Source: Candidatus Thorarchaeota archaeon (GTDB lineage: Archaea > Asgardarchaeota > Thorarchaeia > Thorarchaeales > Thorarchaeaceae). From it: a stretch of 64,000 nt of DNA. The position numbers were made by a program, and so were the translations under genes. The notes under the pieces were generated by a model. That model did no database searches. It saw only the letters and a program-made list of their open reading frames with translations, and was not told the origin of the DNA. Below are positions 28,008 through 35,994 of this stretch, piece after piece. Where the stretch lies: NCBI GenBank assembly GCA_011365025.1, contig RDOF01000004.1, positions 62,001-126,000 on the forward strand, written 5' to 3'. How positions within the stretch are numbered: the first letter of the stretch is position 1; each line of letters starts with the position of its first letter.

Positions 28008-28015
28008 CTATATTA
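28008..28015 (+). promoter_or_regulatory. TATA element before the TPR gene
   Basis: CTATATTA lies about 50 bp before ATG 28065 in the only sizeable gap of the repair cluster (27890-28064). It suggests that the TPR gene and possibly uvrC have their own promoter, separate from uvrB-uvrA-uvrA. Confidence 0.45.
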
Positions 28016-28064
28016 ATGGAAATTGCAATTGTTAAGATGTCCAGCCGGGAGGACGACCACATAG

Positions 28065-28481
28065 ATGACTCAGAGAGAAGCTATTCCTATTTCTCCTGAT
28101 GAGAAGGATACCACATCGGGAGCCAACATGGGTACGATGGAGCAGGACTTGCGACGGAGGCTTGCTGCGTTTCCACGGGATGCGAATTCTTGGTACCTAT
28201 TGGGAAAGCATCTCTCTTCTAGAGGGAGACACGAAGAGGCCGAAATGGCTCTCAGAAAGGCTATTTCTCTCAATCCGAAACCCAGTCATTTCTGGAGTGA
28301 ACTGGAACGCGTTCTCATGGATCTTGGAGCCTCTGCGGGAACTGAGAGTCCATCCGATGGGTTTGACGACGTGTCTCCCTGTATTTCTTGCCCTGAGTAC
28401 ACGTATTATGGTTGTTCCAGGGGACAGCAGTGTGACGTCCTGTTGAGATGGCGCACGGTCATGGCAAAGCTTGTACAGTGA
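28065..28481 (+). CDS. Small TPR protein with C-terminal cysteine cluster
   Basis: 138 residues. Residues about 28-75 make one and a half to two tetratricopeptide repeats (AFPRDANSWYLLGKHL, GRHEEAEMALRKAISLNP). The C-terminal part has CISC followed by two more Cys in the pattern C-x2-C-x7-C-x5-C (about 106-123), which could bind zinc or an iron-sulfur cluster. It lies between the second uvrA and uvrC on the same strand, 73 bp before uvrC. TPR units mediate protein contacts, so a link to the Uvr proteins is possible but not shown. ATG 28065 is the first in-frame start. Confidence 0.75.
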   Translation: MTQREAIPISPDEKDTTSGANMGTMEQDLRRRLAAFPRDANSWYLLGKHLSSRGRHEEAEMALRKAISLNPKPSHFWSELERVLMDLGASAGTESPSDGFDDVSPCISCPEYTYYGCSRGQQCDVLLRWRTVMAKLVQ

Positions 28482-28554
28482 CATTGTAGCTTCCGAATTA
28501 CTGATTTGGGATGTTCTTTTTTATGATGGAGTGGACATTCTATGGTGAGCGACT

Positions 28555-30363
28555 ATGGCCGATATCTCTGCTCTCGTCAATGACCTACCAGACCTTCCAG
28601 GGGTCTACCTCTGGAAAGACGAGAAAGGAGAGATTCTATACATTGGAAAGGCCAAGTCACTCAGGAAGCGAACGAGTTCCTACCTTCGCACCACCGGTCT
28701 CATGCACAGGACGGCGGAGATGATATTCGCGGCACGCGACCTAGAGACCATAGTAACAAACACGGAACGTGAGGCGCTGGTTCTCGAGGCCACACTGATA
28801 AAGAAACACAGGCCCACTTACAACATCAAGCTCAAGGATGACCGGCGACATGCTTGGATTCGAGTGGACCCGAATCAGGAAATCCCGGTCTTTGAAATAA
28901 CAAGAGACACGGCTAAGGATGGAGCGACATACTTCGGACCCTATGGAAGCACAAAACGCTTGGAGCGATTTATGGACACTATTCGCAAGTACATCCCTAT
29001 TGCCATGTGTAAGGAACCTGCTAAGGTGCGGAGGGAATGCATGGACTACCATCTCGATCGATGCTCAGGCCCTTGCAAGCAGCACATCTCAGTTGCGGAC
29101 TACCACAGTCTTGTCGAACAAATGTGTCTGTATCTCGATGGTCGCATGGAAGAACTGACAGATGCAATTCGGGACCAGATGGACAAGGCTGCGCAAGATA
29201 TGGAGTTCGAGAAGGCCGCAGAAATGAGAGACCGACTTACTGACATCGAGATTCTGATGAGCAAGCAGAAGGTAGTCGAGTTTCATGGTGTAAACCAAGA
29301 TGTTCTGGGAATCTCACGAACGGAGCAGGCCGCACTCATTGAGATGCTCATTATTCGTTCAGGTCGAATGATTGGTCAAGACAATTTCTACTTTGAAGTC
29401 GGTCTGGATACTCCAGACGCAGATGTTCTAACTGCGTTTATGGAGCAATTCTACTTCACAATACCCCGCCTTCCCGATCAAATACTTCTTCCGGCGGAAA
29501 TTCCCGACACAGAGCAGCTGAGTGATTGGTTGAGTGAAGAGAATAACCACTTGGTATCAGTCTTTGTTCCTTCCGACCGCAAAGGGATGGAACTAGTGGA
29601 GATGGCTAACAAAAACGCCTACAGGCAGCTGAGAAAGGTTCTGATTCTTGGCGAGAGTCAAGAGGAAATTGTCGACGACGGTGTTAAGGAGCTCAAGGAG
29701 GCTCTAAACCTCTCACAAGCACCTATGCATATTGAGGGATTTGATATTGCCAATATCCAAGGGACCGATCCAACTGGCTCTTGTGTTGTATTCAGAAATG
29801 GCGCTCCAGACAATAAGAGATACCGCATGTTCAAGATTCGTGTGAAAGAGACCCCGGACGACTATGCAATGATGCAAGAAGTTGTCTACCGTCGGTATCG
29901 CGGCGTCCTGCACCGAGGAGAGCCTTTGCCTGACTTGATTTTGGTCGATGGGGGTAAGGGTCAGTTGAATGCCGCATTGAAGGCGCTCAAAGAACACGGC
30001 TTGGAGTACCTTAATATTGCCGCCCTGGCGAAACGCGAAGAAACCCTATTCACAAGGGAACTTCCTGAAGGCGTTGTCTTAGGTGAGGCCTCGCAAGGGT
30101 TGCGTCTGGTCCAAGCTATACGAGATGAGGCACATCGATTTGCCCAGAAATACCATCACAAACTTCGAGAGAAACGGTTCTCTGGTTCTATTCTTGAAGA
30201 AGCACCCGGAATTGGGGCAAAGAGACGCGCGGCTCTTCTCGCCGCCTTTGGCAGTTATGAAATGGTCAAGAAAGCAACGGTTGATCAACTGGCCAAAGTT
30301 GAGGGAATGACGACAAAATCCGCAATAAAATTACGTGAGTGGCTGGACTCAGAAGCGGCGTGA
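28555..30363 (+). CDS. uvrC: Excinuclease ABC subunit UvrC
   Basis: 602 residues. The N-terminal GIY-YIG nuclease (LPDLPGVYLWKDEKGEILYIG in outline, residues about 8-30) makes the 3' incision. A Cys-rich stretch (CMDYHLDRCSGPC) and the UVR motif (DMEFEKAAEMRDRL) bind UvrB. The RNase H-like domain (IEGFDIANIQGTDPTGSCVVF in outline; ILVDGGKGQLNAA) makes the 5' incision. The C-terminus has a helix-hairpin-helix pair (EEAPGIGAKRRAALLAAFGS, VEGMTTKSA). ATG 28555 follows GGTGAGC. It ends exactly where the convergent permease gene ends, with no base between. Confidence 0.97.
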   Translation: MADISALVNDLPDLPGVYLWKDEKGEILYIGKAKSLRKRTSSYLRTTGLMHRTAEMIFAARDLETIVTNTEREALVLEATLIKKHRPTYNIKLKDDRRHAWIRVDPNQEIPVFEITRDTAKDGATYFGPYGSTKRLERFMDTIRKYIPIAMCKEPAKVRRECMDYHLDRCSGPCKQHISVADYHSLVEQMCLYLDGRMEELTDAIRDQMDKAAQDMEFEKAAEMRDRLTDIEILMSKQKVVEFHGVNQDVLGISRTEQAALIEMLIIRSGRMIGQDNFYFEVGLDTPDADVLTAFMEQFYFTIPRLPDQILLPAEIPDTEQLSDWLSEENNHLVSVFVPSDRKGMELVEMANKNAYRQLRKVLILGESQEEIVDDGVKELKEALNLSQAPMHIEGFDIANIQGTDPTGSCVVFRNGAPDNKRYRMFKIRVKETPDDYAMMQEVVYRRYRGVLHRGEPLPDLILVDGGKGQLNAALKALKEHGLEYLNIAALAKREETLFTRELPEGVVLGEASQGLRLVQAIRDEAHRFAQKYHHKLREKRFSGSILEEAPGIGAKRRAALLAAFGSYEMVKKATVDQLAKVEGMTTKSAIKLREWLDSEAA

Positions 30364-31788
30364 CTATGTAACATCCTCAAGCCTAATCTTGCTCGAGGGA
30401 GCTTTCTGGGGGATTTGGATTTTCATCACCCGCACCGTTTCTGCAACTCTATCACGCCGCGTTGCCGCTCTATGTCGTCTGTACCTGCTACGACCGTAGA
30501 TAGTGTAGATGAGCAGCCCAAAGATAGCTAGCCATAGTCCCAGCTGCAGTGCCTCCATGGTTTGGGTTGCTATGAAAATGAGGCAGACAATTATTCCAAG
30601 AATTGGCGAGGTCGGGTAGAATCTTGTCTTGAACGTGCCCGGCACGTAGAGTCGTTTCATTCTCAGCTGGATGACTGATGAGTTGACAATCACTTGACCA
30701 AATAGATACGCGAGTCCCGAGAGAGATGCAACCAAGTCCACTCTGCCTGTAAGTGCAAAGGCACTGACTGCAATGAAGGCAGTAATTAGTGCCAAATCTG
30801 GTGTCCTAAACCTGGGATGGATTCGCTCAAGGAATCCTGGAAGAAACCTATCCCTACCGAGTGCATATGCGACTCTGGCTGTTGCTAGAAAAGTAGCGTT
30901 CAGAGCGGCGTAGTTTGATGCTGCCATGCCTGCCAATCCAAGGTAGAATGCTCCAATCCCAAACATGTTTCCATATACATCTGCTATTGGTGTAAGGCTA
31001 TTCGCAACCCCGATGTATGGTGTAACTCCCACAATGACGAGTGCTGCAGCGATATAGACAACGGTTGCTATGATAAGAGTCAGAATGATTGCCGCTGGAA
31101 TATTGCGTGCAGGATTCTTAATCTCCTCAGATGCCGTCGTTATGAGTTCGTAACCTATGAAACTGATATAGATGAAAGAGATTGTTGACAGGAAATTCAG
31201 AATTCCTGTTCCCGGAGCAAAGAGTGGGTCAAGATTTGCTGGTTGGATGAAAAAGAATCCAAGAGCGATGAATGAAAAGAGAACAATTGACTGAGCAATA
31301 TTCAGAATTCCAAGGACATTGCTGACACTCTTGACACTCACAGCGTTTGTCACGAACGTGAAGCTGATAATAGCAACTGCGATAACGGCTGTGCTTTCAA
31401 TTGTTGACCCAGGCAAAAAGACCGCAATGGTCTGAGCCACAGCCAGCGAATACAGCCCACAGGCAACGATGTTCCCAATAAGAAGAAACCATCCAGTGAA
31501 AAATGCAGGAGCTCCCCCGTACGTGTCATGGACAAAGGTGTAGCCGCCTCCTGCCTTAGGAATTGATGCCGCTAGCTCCGCATAGTTCAGTGCAGTAAAG
31601 ATGGTCAGTGTTCCAGTAGCAAGATAGACGAGAAAGAGCCCCGGACCTATCATACCTGCTGCAAGACCAGCAATGACATAGATGCCACCTCCGAGCATGG
31701 CGCCGAGGCCAATATTTGTGGCTCCTGCTAGTCCCAACCGACGTGCAAACCTCTCTTCGGTCTTCTGGTCGATTGGGTCTGTGGTCAT
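30364..31788 (-). CDS. APC-family amino acid permease
   Basis: 474 residues from ATG 31788, 4 nt after GGTGAT; GTG 31797 overlaps the binding site and is less likely. Twelve membrane spans are seen. The N-terminal part has GLGAMLGGGIYVIAGLAAGMIGPG, the typical first-helix glycine signature of amino acid/polyamine/organocation transporters, and then LNYAELAASIPKAGGGYTF. It imports amino acids or related compounds by proton or sodium coupling. The C-terminus is basic and cytoplasmic. There is no partner gene, so the substrate cannot be assigned. Confidence 0.93.
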   Translation of the reverse strand: MTTDPIDQKTEERFARRLGLAGATNIGLGAMLGGGIYVIAGLAAGMIGPGLFLVYLATGTLTIFTALNYAELAASIPKAGGGYTFVHDTYGGAPAFFTGWFLLIGNIVACGLYSLAVAQTIAVFLPGSTIESTAVIAVAIISFTFVTNAVSVKSVSNVLGILNIAQSIVLFSFIALGFFFIQPANLDPLFAPGTGILNFLSTISFIYISFIGYELITTASEEIKNPARNIPAAIILTLIIATVVYIAAALVIVGVTPYIGVANSLTPIADVYGNMFGIGAFYLGLAGMAASNYAALNATFLATARVAYALGRDRFLPGFLERIHPRFRTPDLALITAFIAVSAFALTGRVDLVASLSGLAYLFGQVIVNSSVIQLRMKRLYVPGTFKTRFYPTSPILGIIVCLIFIATQTMEALQLGLWLAIFGLLIYTIYGRSRYRRHRAATRRDRVAETVRVMKIQIPQKAPSSKIRLEDVT

Positions 31789-31903
31789 CAATATCACCGG
31801 CGTTTAGTGTGCAAATTCCACGTGAAAATGTCTGTAGTAGGTTCTTGAGGCCTTCAAGATTCAGCATTTGAAGATTCCTGCTGTCTTTCATGTCCAACCC
31901 TGA

Positions 31904-31912
31904 AGTTTAAAT
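31904..31912 (+). promoter_or_regulatory. TATA-type promoter for the ferredoxin gene
   Basis: AGTTTAAAT is followed about 60 bp later by the ferredoxin ATG at 31973, with AGGTGA at 31955-31960. The permease gene diverges from this point. Confidence 0.5.
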
Positions 31913-31972
31913 GCAATGTACAATGCCTCAGCCACGTCGGACCTTTGAGTCCGTAGGTGAAGTGACCAAACA

Positions 31973-32158
31973 ATGATCTGGAAAGTAACTGATGCATGTA
32001 CTGCATGCGGCACATGTGCTGATGTCTGTCCTGTCGACCCTACGCTCTATGTTGTTAACGACAAAGCGGTGTACCAGGTTGACCGCGCCGATGAGTGCAC
32101 TGAGTGCTATGCATGCGTAGACAGCTGCCCAGAGGGCGCTATCGAAGAAGGAGAGTAA
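31973..32158 (+). CDS. Dicluster 2[4Fe-4S] ferredoxin
   Basis: 61 residues. Two classical motifs are present: CTACGTCADVCP (residues about 9-20) and CTECYACVDSCP (about 42-53). Each supplies three Cys to one cluster and one to the other. The protein is acidic and cytoplasmic and carries one electron per cluster at low potential, for example to or from oxidoreductases of 2-oxoacids or to hydrogenases. It is monocistronic; a strong hairpin at 32203-32241 follows. No electron-transfer partner is nearby. Confidence 0.96.
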   Translation: MIWKVTDACTACGTCADVCPVDPTLYVVNDKAVYQVDRADECTECYACVDSCPEGAIEEGE

Positions 32159-32202
32159 ACAACAATTTCCATGGGGCTCTGCCTCATTGGAATGCGACAC
32201 TC

Positions 32203-32241
32203 GACAGGGGACATCCCGAATTTAGGGTGTGTTCCCCTGTC
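32203..32241. terminator. Long near-perfect hairpin after the ferredoxin gene
   Basis: GACAGGGGA (32203-32211) pairs with TCCCCTGTC (32233-32241). The inside (CATCCC against GGGTGTG) extends the stem to about 15 bp with small bulges. A T-rich stretch follows from 32242 to about 32275. It lies between convergent genes and can serve as a terminator for both, or it may be a structured 3' element of the ferredoxin mRNA. Confidence 0.6.
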
Positions 32242-32265
32242 TTTGATACCTCTGAGGTTTTCTTT

Positions 32266-32529
32266 TCATTTTATTTTAACTGGCTCTCCGAGCAGATCAC
32301 TAAAGAACTGAAGAAGGGAGCGATCAGATATTTTGACTAACACCTTGATTTTGTCTTCTTCCATGCTCAGTTTGAAATACTCTAAGTCCTCGCCTTCTTC
32401 ACCTGATATGACCATCCATGACTCAATAGTTTCTGCTCTCTTTCCGAATTTCTCTTGAACTGCTGATATCACGACGTCCTTCTTCTCTATCCCTGATACA
32501 TAGTATGCCTTTACTGATCTCAAATTCAT
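32266..32529 (-). CDS. Small charged protein, unknown function
   Basis: 87 residues from ATG 32529; a longer frame begins at TTG 32547. The TATA element at 32553-32562 would start transcription near 32533, so ATG 32529 as a leaderless start is preferred. The protein has an alternating beta/alpha pattern (SVKAYYVSG, VVISAVQEKFGKR, WMVISGEEGEDLEYFKLSMEE, KVLVKISD) without Cys or membrane span. I do not recognise it. It shares a promoter region with the divergent PLD gene. Confidence 0.6.
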   Translation of the reverse strand: MNLRSVKAYYVSGIEKKDVVISAVQEKFGKRAETIESWMVISGEEGEDLEYFKLSMEEDKIKVLVKISDRSLLQFFSDLLGEPVKIK

Positions 32530-32550
32530 TCCCCATGTGTTTTCCAATTC

Positions 32551-32562
32551 TTAGTATAAATC
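32551..32562. promoter_or_regulatory. Bidirectional TATA region
   Basis: TTAGTATAAATC reads as a TATA element on both strands (AGTATAAAT and GATTTATACT). It sits about 25-30 bp before the start of the small protein on the minus strand and before the region of the PLD gene start on the plus strand. Confidence 0.5.
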
Positions 32563-32581
32563 GCACAACTGATAAGTAGTA

Positions 32582-34261
32582 TTGCTCTGCCTTTTCCAAA
32601 GGAGAGTGAGAATACTGCGCCAGTATTCTATGTTTATAATTCTAGTCTTATTATTCCCAACCTTAGCTGTGACAGTGCCAGCCATTGGCATTGTCCGGCC
32701 AAATGCAATTCCCGCGGAATTCACTCTGGAAACATTCAACAGAAACATGAATGTAACCACATTCGTTACACCTGATGATAGTTTGGATGTAATCTTTCAT
32801 TTCCTGGATTCAGCGGAAGAGAGTATCTATGTTGAGATTTACCAGTTCAATAGCATCGCTTTTCTTGAAAAAATACATGAAATTCGCGCCGCAAAGCCAT
32901 CTCTTGATATTAGGGTCATGATTAGCGAAGGTGTTGTTAGTCTTGGCGATTTCAATGTCTATACTGCATGGAACTTGACCCAGCTCGGTATTCCTGTTCG
33001 ATGGACCTCGGATACTTTCACGTATTCCCATCAGAAGTTCGTAATCATCGATAATGAAACCACAATTGTCCAATCTGGCAATTGGGCAAAGAACAGCTTC
33101 CCCCGTGACGAGTGGGTTTCTGGTTCATCCCCAGGCGGCTTCACCCTGAAGAACTATCGAGGAAATAGAGAGTATCACATCGCTATGACCGATACAGTAG
33201 TTACTCAATACTTCCGAGATGTTTTCGACTATGACTGGTCCATTGGTACCGACTACGACATTTCCGATGGGACTGGCACACCTCTGGAATTCGACCCAGA
33301 TATAGACAGCTATTATCCAAGACCATTTCATCAAGAGGGAACCTTTTCTGGTCAAATGAGTGTGACACCAGTGGTAAGTCCTGATACAAGCCTGGAGGGA
33401 ATCCTCTGGTGCATCAATAGTGCCCAAGCAACGTTGGACATCCAGATTCCTTACATGAACAATGACTCCCAATCAGTACGCACAATCATTGATGCGATTA
33501 TTGCTGCAAAACACAGAGGCGTTACTGTTCGGATAATTGCAAATGAAGGCGAGGGTAATAATGAGGAGATAGCTGAAGACCTTGCAGAAGAGAACATCCC
33601 TGTCCTTTGGATGGATACAAGGTTCTTCTATCTGAATCATAACAAAGCTATCATTGTTGACGGACAAATGATACTAATCTGCAGCATTAATTGGAGTGGG
33701 ACAAGTATAGATGACAATAGAGAGGCCGGAGTCATCATTCAGCACGAAGGCATTGCAGCTTGGTATCTCCGCGTCTTCAACTATGACTGGGGCATTGCGG
33801 GTTGCGATGCATCAGGGTATGTCAATGTTGGATGGGATCCCTATATCCCAACGAGTTCATCGACTATCAACGTCACGGTTTATGCGCACGAGCTATACAA
33901 TGATGTTGAGGAAGTCACGCTCGGAGTGAAGATTAACAACGGTGCATGGGTGAACCACACCATAACTGCAAACGTCTATACTTCATCCGAGGGAGTTGAA
34001 GAGAATTACTTCTATGAAATCGCACCACAAGCCGATGGGACCAACATTACCGTTCAGGCATACGTGACCGCAGCCGGCGTGGATTACCATGGACTTGAAT
34101 TAGTCATTCCCGTTCGGAATGAGCTTGGTATAACAACCACCACAACGACTACCACTACGACACTTGACCCAATTTCACAGTTCTTGGCAGAATACGGCAT
34201 CTACATCGGCGCTGCAATAGTGGCTGTAATTTTGGCAATATTCTTCAAGAAAAGGAGCTGA
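32582..34261 (+). CDS. Secreted, membrane-anchored phospholipase D-family enzyme
   Basis: 559 residues from TTG 32582. ATG 32630 is in frame, and GGAG at 32601-32604 would favour a start near 32612-32615, so the exact start is uncertain. A signal peptide (about 15-35) is followed by two HKD sites: H150-x-K152-x4-D157 in SHQKFVIIDN with SGNW after it, and H353-x-K355-x4-D360 in NHNKAIIVDG with SINW after it. Both halves of a pseudo-dimeric PLD active site are intact, so phosphodiester cleavage of lipids or nucleic acid is expected outside the cell. A beta domain (about 400-510), a run of nine or more Thr and a C-terminal membrane span (GIYIGAAIVAVILAIFF) anchor it to the membrane. Confidence 0.9.
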   Translation: MLCLFQRRVRILRQYSMFIILVLLFPTLAVTVPAIGIVRPNAIPAEFTLETFNRNMNVTTFVTPDDSLDVIFHFLDSAEESIYVEIYQFNSIAFLEKIHEIRAAKPSLDIRVMISEGVVSLGDFNVYTAWNLTQLGIPVRWTSDTFTYSHQKFVIIDNETTIVQSGNWAKNSFPRDEWVSGSSPGGFTLKNYRGNREYHIAMTDTVVTQYFRDVFDYDWSIGTDYDISDGTGTPLEFDPDIDSYYPRPFHQEGTFSGQMSVTPVVSPDTSLEGILWCINSAQATLDIQIPYMNNDSQSVRTIIDAIIAAKHRGVTVRIIANEGEGNNEEIAEDLAEENIPVLWMDTRFFYLNHNKAIIVDGQMILICSINWSGTSIDDNREAGVIIQHEGIAAWYLRVFNYDWGIAGCDASGYVNVGWDPYIPTSSSTINVTVYAHELYNDVEEVTLGVKINNGAWVNHTITANVYTSSEGVEENYFYEIAPQADGTNITVQAYVTAAGVDYHGLELVIPVRNELGITTTTTTTTTTLDPISQFLAEYGIYIGAAIVAVILAIFFKKRS

Positions 34262-34275
34262 TTTACGGGAGTCAT

Positions 34276-34325
34276 GAACCCTGTGGCCCTTTTTTTTTAA
34301 GAGGCACGGGGTTCCCCTTTTTAAT
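34276..34325. terminator. Hairpin between convergent genes
   Basis: GAACCC (34276-34281) pairs with GGGTTC (34309-34314), and the inner GTGGCC and GGCAC add further pairs. The loop holds nine T and CCCCTTTTTAATTT follows. It separates the PLD stop at 34261 from the TPR stop at 34329 and could end both transcripts. Confidence 0.6.
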
Positions 34326-34328
34326 TTG

Positions 34329-34925
34329 CTATTTCTCGGAACGTTTTGCAAATTCTGCGAACTTCATGCAGCTCTCTGCATCCTGGGTCTCTCCCCGTTT
34401 TTCGTGGAGACTTGCCGCAATTTCGTAAGCTCGCGCCACCTCATCCCACATTTCAAGCGCATCCATACACAAAGCTAATGCTTTCCAAGTTTCAGGATTC
34501 TCTGAATCGAGCTTGAGTGCTTCGTTGTAGGCAACTACTGCCTCGTCAATCTTTATCATGCTCTCAAGTGCCCGCGCCTTCTTCGTCCAGAGAAGGGCGT
34601 TATCACCAGCATTCTTCAGCCCTTCATTGGCTGCATTCAAGGCTTCTTCAAAGTCACCCATCGTAAGATATGCTTCAGCCTTGTTGCTATGGGCTCTGGG
34701 GTCCTCCGGAGTCACTGAGATTGCAAGGTCAAATGCAACAACTGCCAAAGCTTGCTCTCCTATGTGGATATGAATTAGGCCCATCTCATTTAGTGCATCG
34801 ATGTTCGATTCATCTTGCCCTAGTGCAGCTCGGTAGGCCTCTATGGCTTTCTTGTTTTGACCCTGCTGCCTTAAGAGCCGTGCTTTCGAGATGAGCTGTT
34901 CGAAGGTCTGGTCCCCAGATGACAT
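34329..34925 (-). CDS. TPR-repeat protein
   Basis: 198 residues, made of about five tetratricopeptide repeats. Typical positions are seen: KARLLRQQGQNKKAIEAYRAAL, ALNEMGLIHIHIGEQALAVVAFDLAISV, HSNKAEAYLTMGDFEEAL, ARALESMIKIDEAVVAYNEALKL and TWKALALCMDALEMWDEVARAYEIA (all in outline). There is no signal peptide or membrane span, so it acts in the cytoplasm as a scaffold for other proteins. It is a single gene; the partner is unknown. The start ATG 34925 is the first in frame. Confidence 0.88.
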   Translation of the reverse strand: MSSGDQTFEQLISKARLLRQQGQNKKAIEAYRAALGQDESNIDALNEMGLIHIHIGEQALAVVAFDLAISVTPEDPRAHSNKAEAYLTMGDFEEALNAANEGLKNAGDNALLWTKKARALESMIKIDEAVVAYNEALKLDSENPETWKALALCMDALEMWDEVARAYEIAASLHEKRGETQDAESCMKFAEFAKRSEK

Positions 34926-35061
34926 GCGCCTTGGTCAGGCAGTTTTCGTTTTAATGCTTCTTCTGCTGGACATCTTTTGTCCTTTGGCTGGCCTCAATGA
35001 ACAACAAGGGTTTTAACGGAGCCAAGTACACGAAATCGCACTCACTTAGGCGGAGACCCCA

Positions 35062-35613
35062 ATGACATACGACGAAGATCCTCTATTCGAAGAAGAATAC
35101 GATGACGAAGAGAATGATGAGGATGAAGAATACGAGGACGACGATTACGAGGATGAAGACGACGAGGATGAAGACGACGAAGACTACTCACCTGATTACG
35201 GCGAGAGTCGCCTTAGTAAATTCATGGAGGACCCATGGCCTTCAGCGACCTTCATTCTTATGCTAATTGGGTTTGCAATCATCTTGGCCACACCCTCGGC
35301 GATTTGGGAGGTCTGGCTCTATCTTCTTGAGGGATTCTACTTCACTTTAATATTGACGGTTGTCGCCTGTGTGTTTGCCCTCCAAACCATGGTACGCTCT
35401 GCTGGATCCAGAATGCGTTATGCTGGAATATTCGTTCTGCTGATATCTCTAATTGCAGCAGCAGTTGGATTCGCCGATACCATGAGCTGGGTCCTAAACG
35501 GACAATCGATACTGCCCAACTTGGGAACTCCCCTTACAACGGTGTCAGTAACGGTTCTTATCTTCGGTCTGTATAGCCTCTGGCTCTTTCAGCGCACCTC
35601 TAGTAAGTCCTAG
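35062..35613 (+). CDS. Membrane protein with very acidic N-terminal tail
   Basis: 183 residues. The first 45 are almost all Asp and Glu with Tyr (for example EEEYDDEENDEDEEYEDDDY), a strongly acidic cytoplasmic tail. Four membrane spans follow: FILMLIGFAIILATPSAI, YFTLILTVVACVFALQ, YAGIFVLLISLIAAAVGFA and TTVSVTVLIFGLYSLWLF. Such tails can bind cations or basic proteins. The MazG-like gene starts directly at its stop codon, so they are co-transcribed. The family is not recognised. Confidence 0.8.
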   Translation: MTYDEDPLFEEEYDDEENDEDEEYEDDDYEDEDDEDEDDEDYSPDYGESRLSKFMEDPWPSATFILMLIGFAIILATPSAIWEVWLYLLEGFYFTLILTVVACVFALQTMVRSAGSRMRYAGIFVLLISLIAAAVGFADTMSWVLNGQSILPNLGTPLTTVSVTVLIFGLYSLWLFQRTSSKS

Positions 35614-35994
35614 GTGCTTGGTTTGGACGACGACCACCTATCATTAGAATCCCTCATCGAAATCATCAGGGAGTTTGTGCATGAGCGTGACTGGGAGAAA
35701 TACCACAAACCCGCATCATTAGCTGTTTCCACCTCAATTGAGGCTGCTGAGTTACTTGAGCTGTTCCAGTGGTTGACAGACGAAGAAGTCGAGAACTACC
35801 TAGTGAATCCCCAGTTTAGGATGAAGCTCTCTGACGAGATAGCAGATGTGCTGATTTACTTGCTGCGTCTTGCTGATGTTGTCGACATAGACCCGGCAAA
35901 GGCTGTTCTTGAGAAGCTAAAGTCAAATGCGGACAGGTATCCAGCAGAGAAGTGGAAGGGCAAAATACCAAACAAGACTAAGAATCCTCGGTGA
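35614..35994 (+). CDS. MazG-like nucleotide pyrophosphohydrolase
   Basis: 126 residues from GTG 35614, immediately after the upstream stop; TTG 35623 is an in-frame alternative. The four-helix MazG fold is shown by SIEAAELLELFQWL (EExxE-type metal ligands) and LSDEIADVLIYLLRLAD (ExxD metal ligands). It is closest to the short DCTPP1/RS21-C6-like enzymes that hydrolyse dCTP or modified dNTPs to dNMP and pyrophosphate. That fits a role in cleaning nucleotide pools. Its 3' end overlaps the convergent nitrilase gene by 17 bp. Confidence 0.9.
   Translation: MLGLDDDHLSLESLIEIIREFVHERDWEKYHKPASLAVSTSIEAAELLELFQWLTDEEVENYLVNPQFRMKLSDEIADVLIYLLRLADVVDIDPAKAVLEKLKSNADRYPAEKWKGKIPNKTKNPR

Noticed and set aside
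34136..34164. ACN-repeat (poly-Thr) tract considered as a DNA repeat element
   Set aside because: It is in frame and encodes the Thr-rich linker of the PLD protein, a common surface-protein feature.
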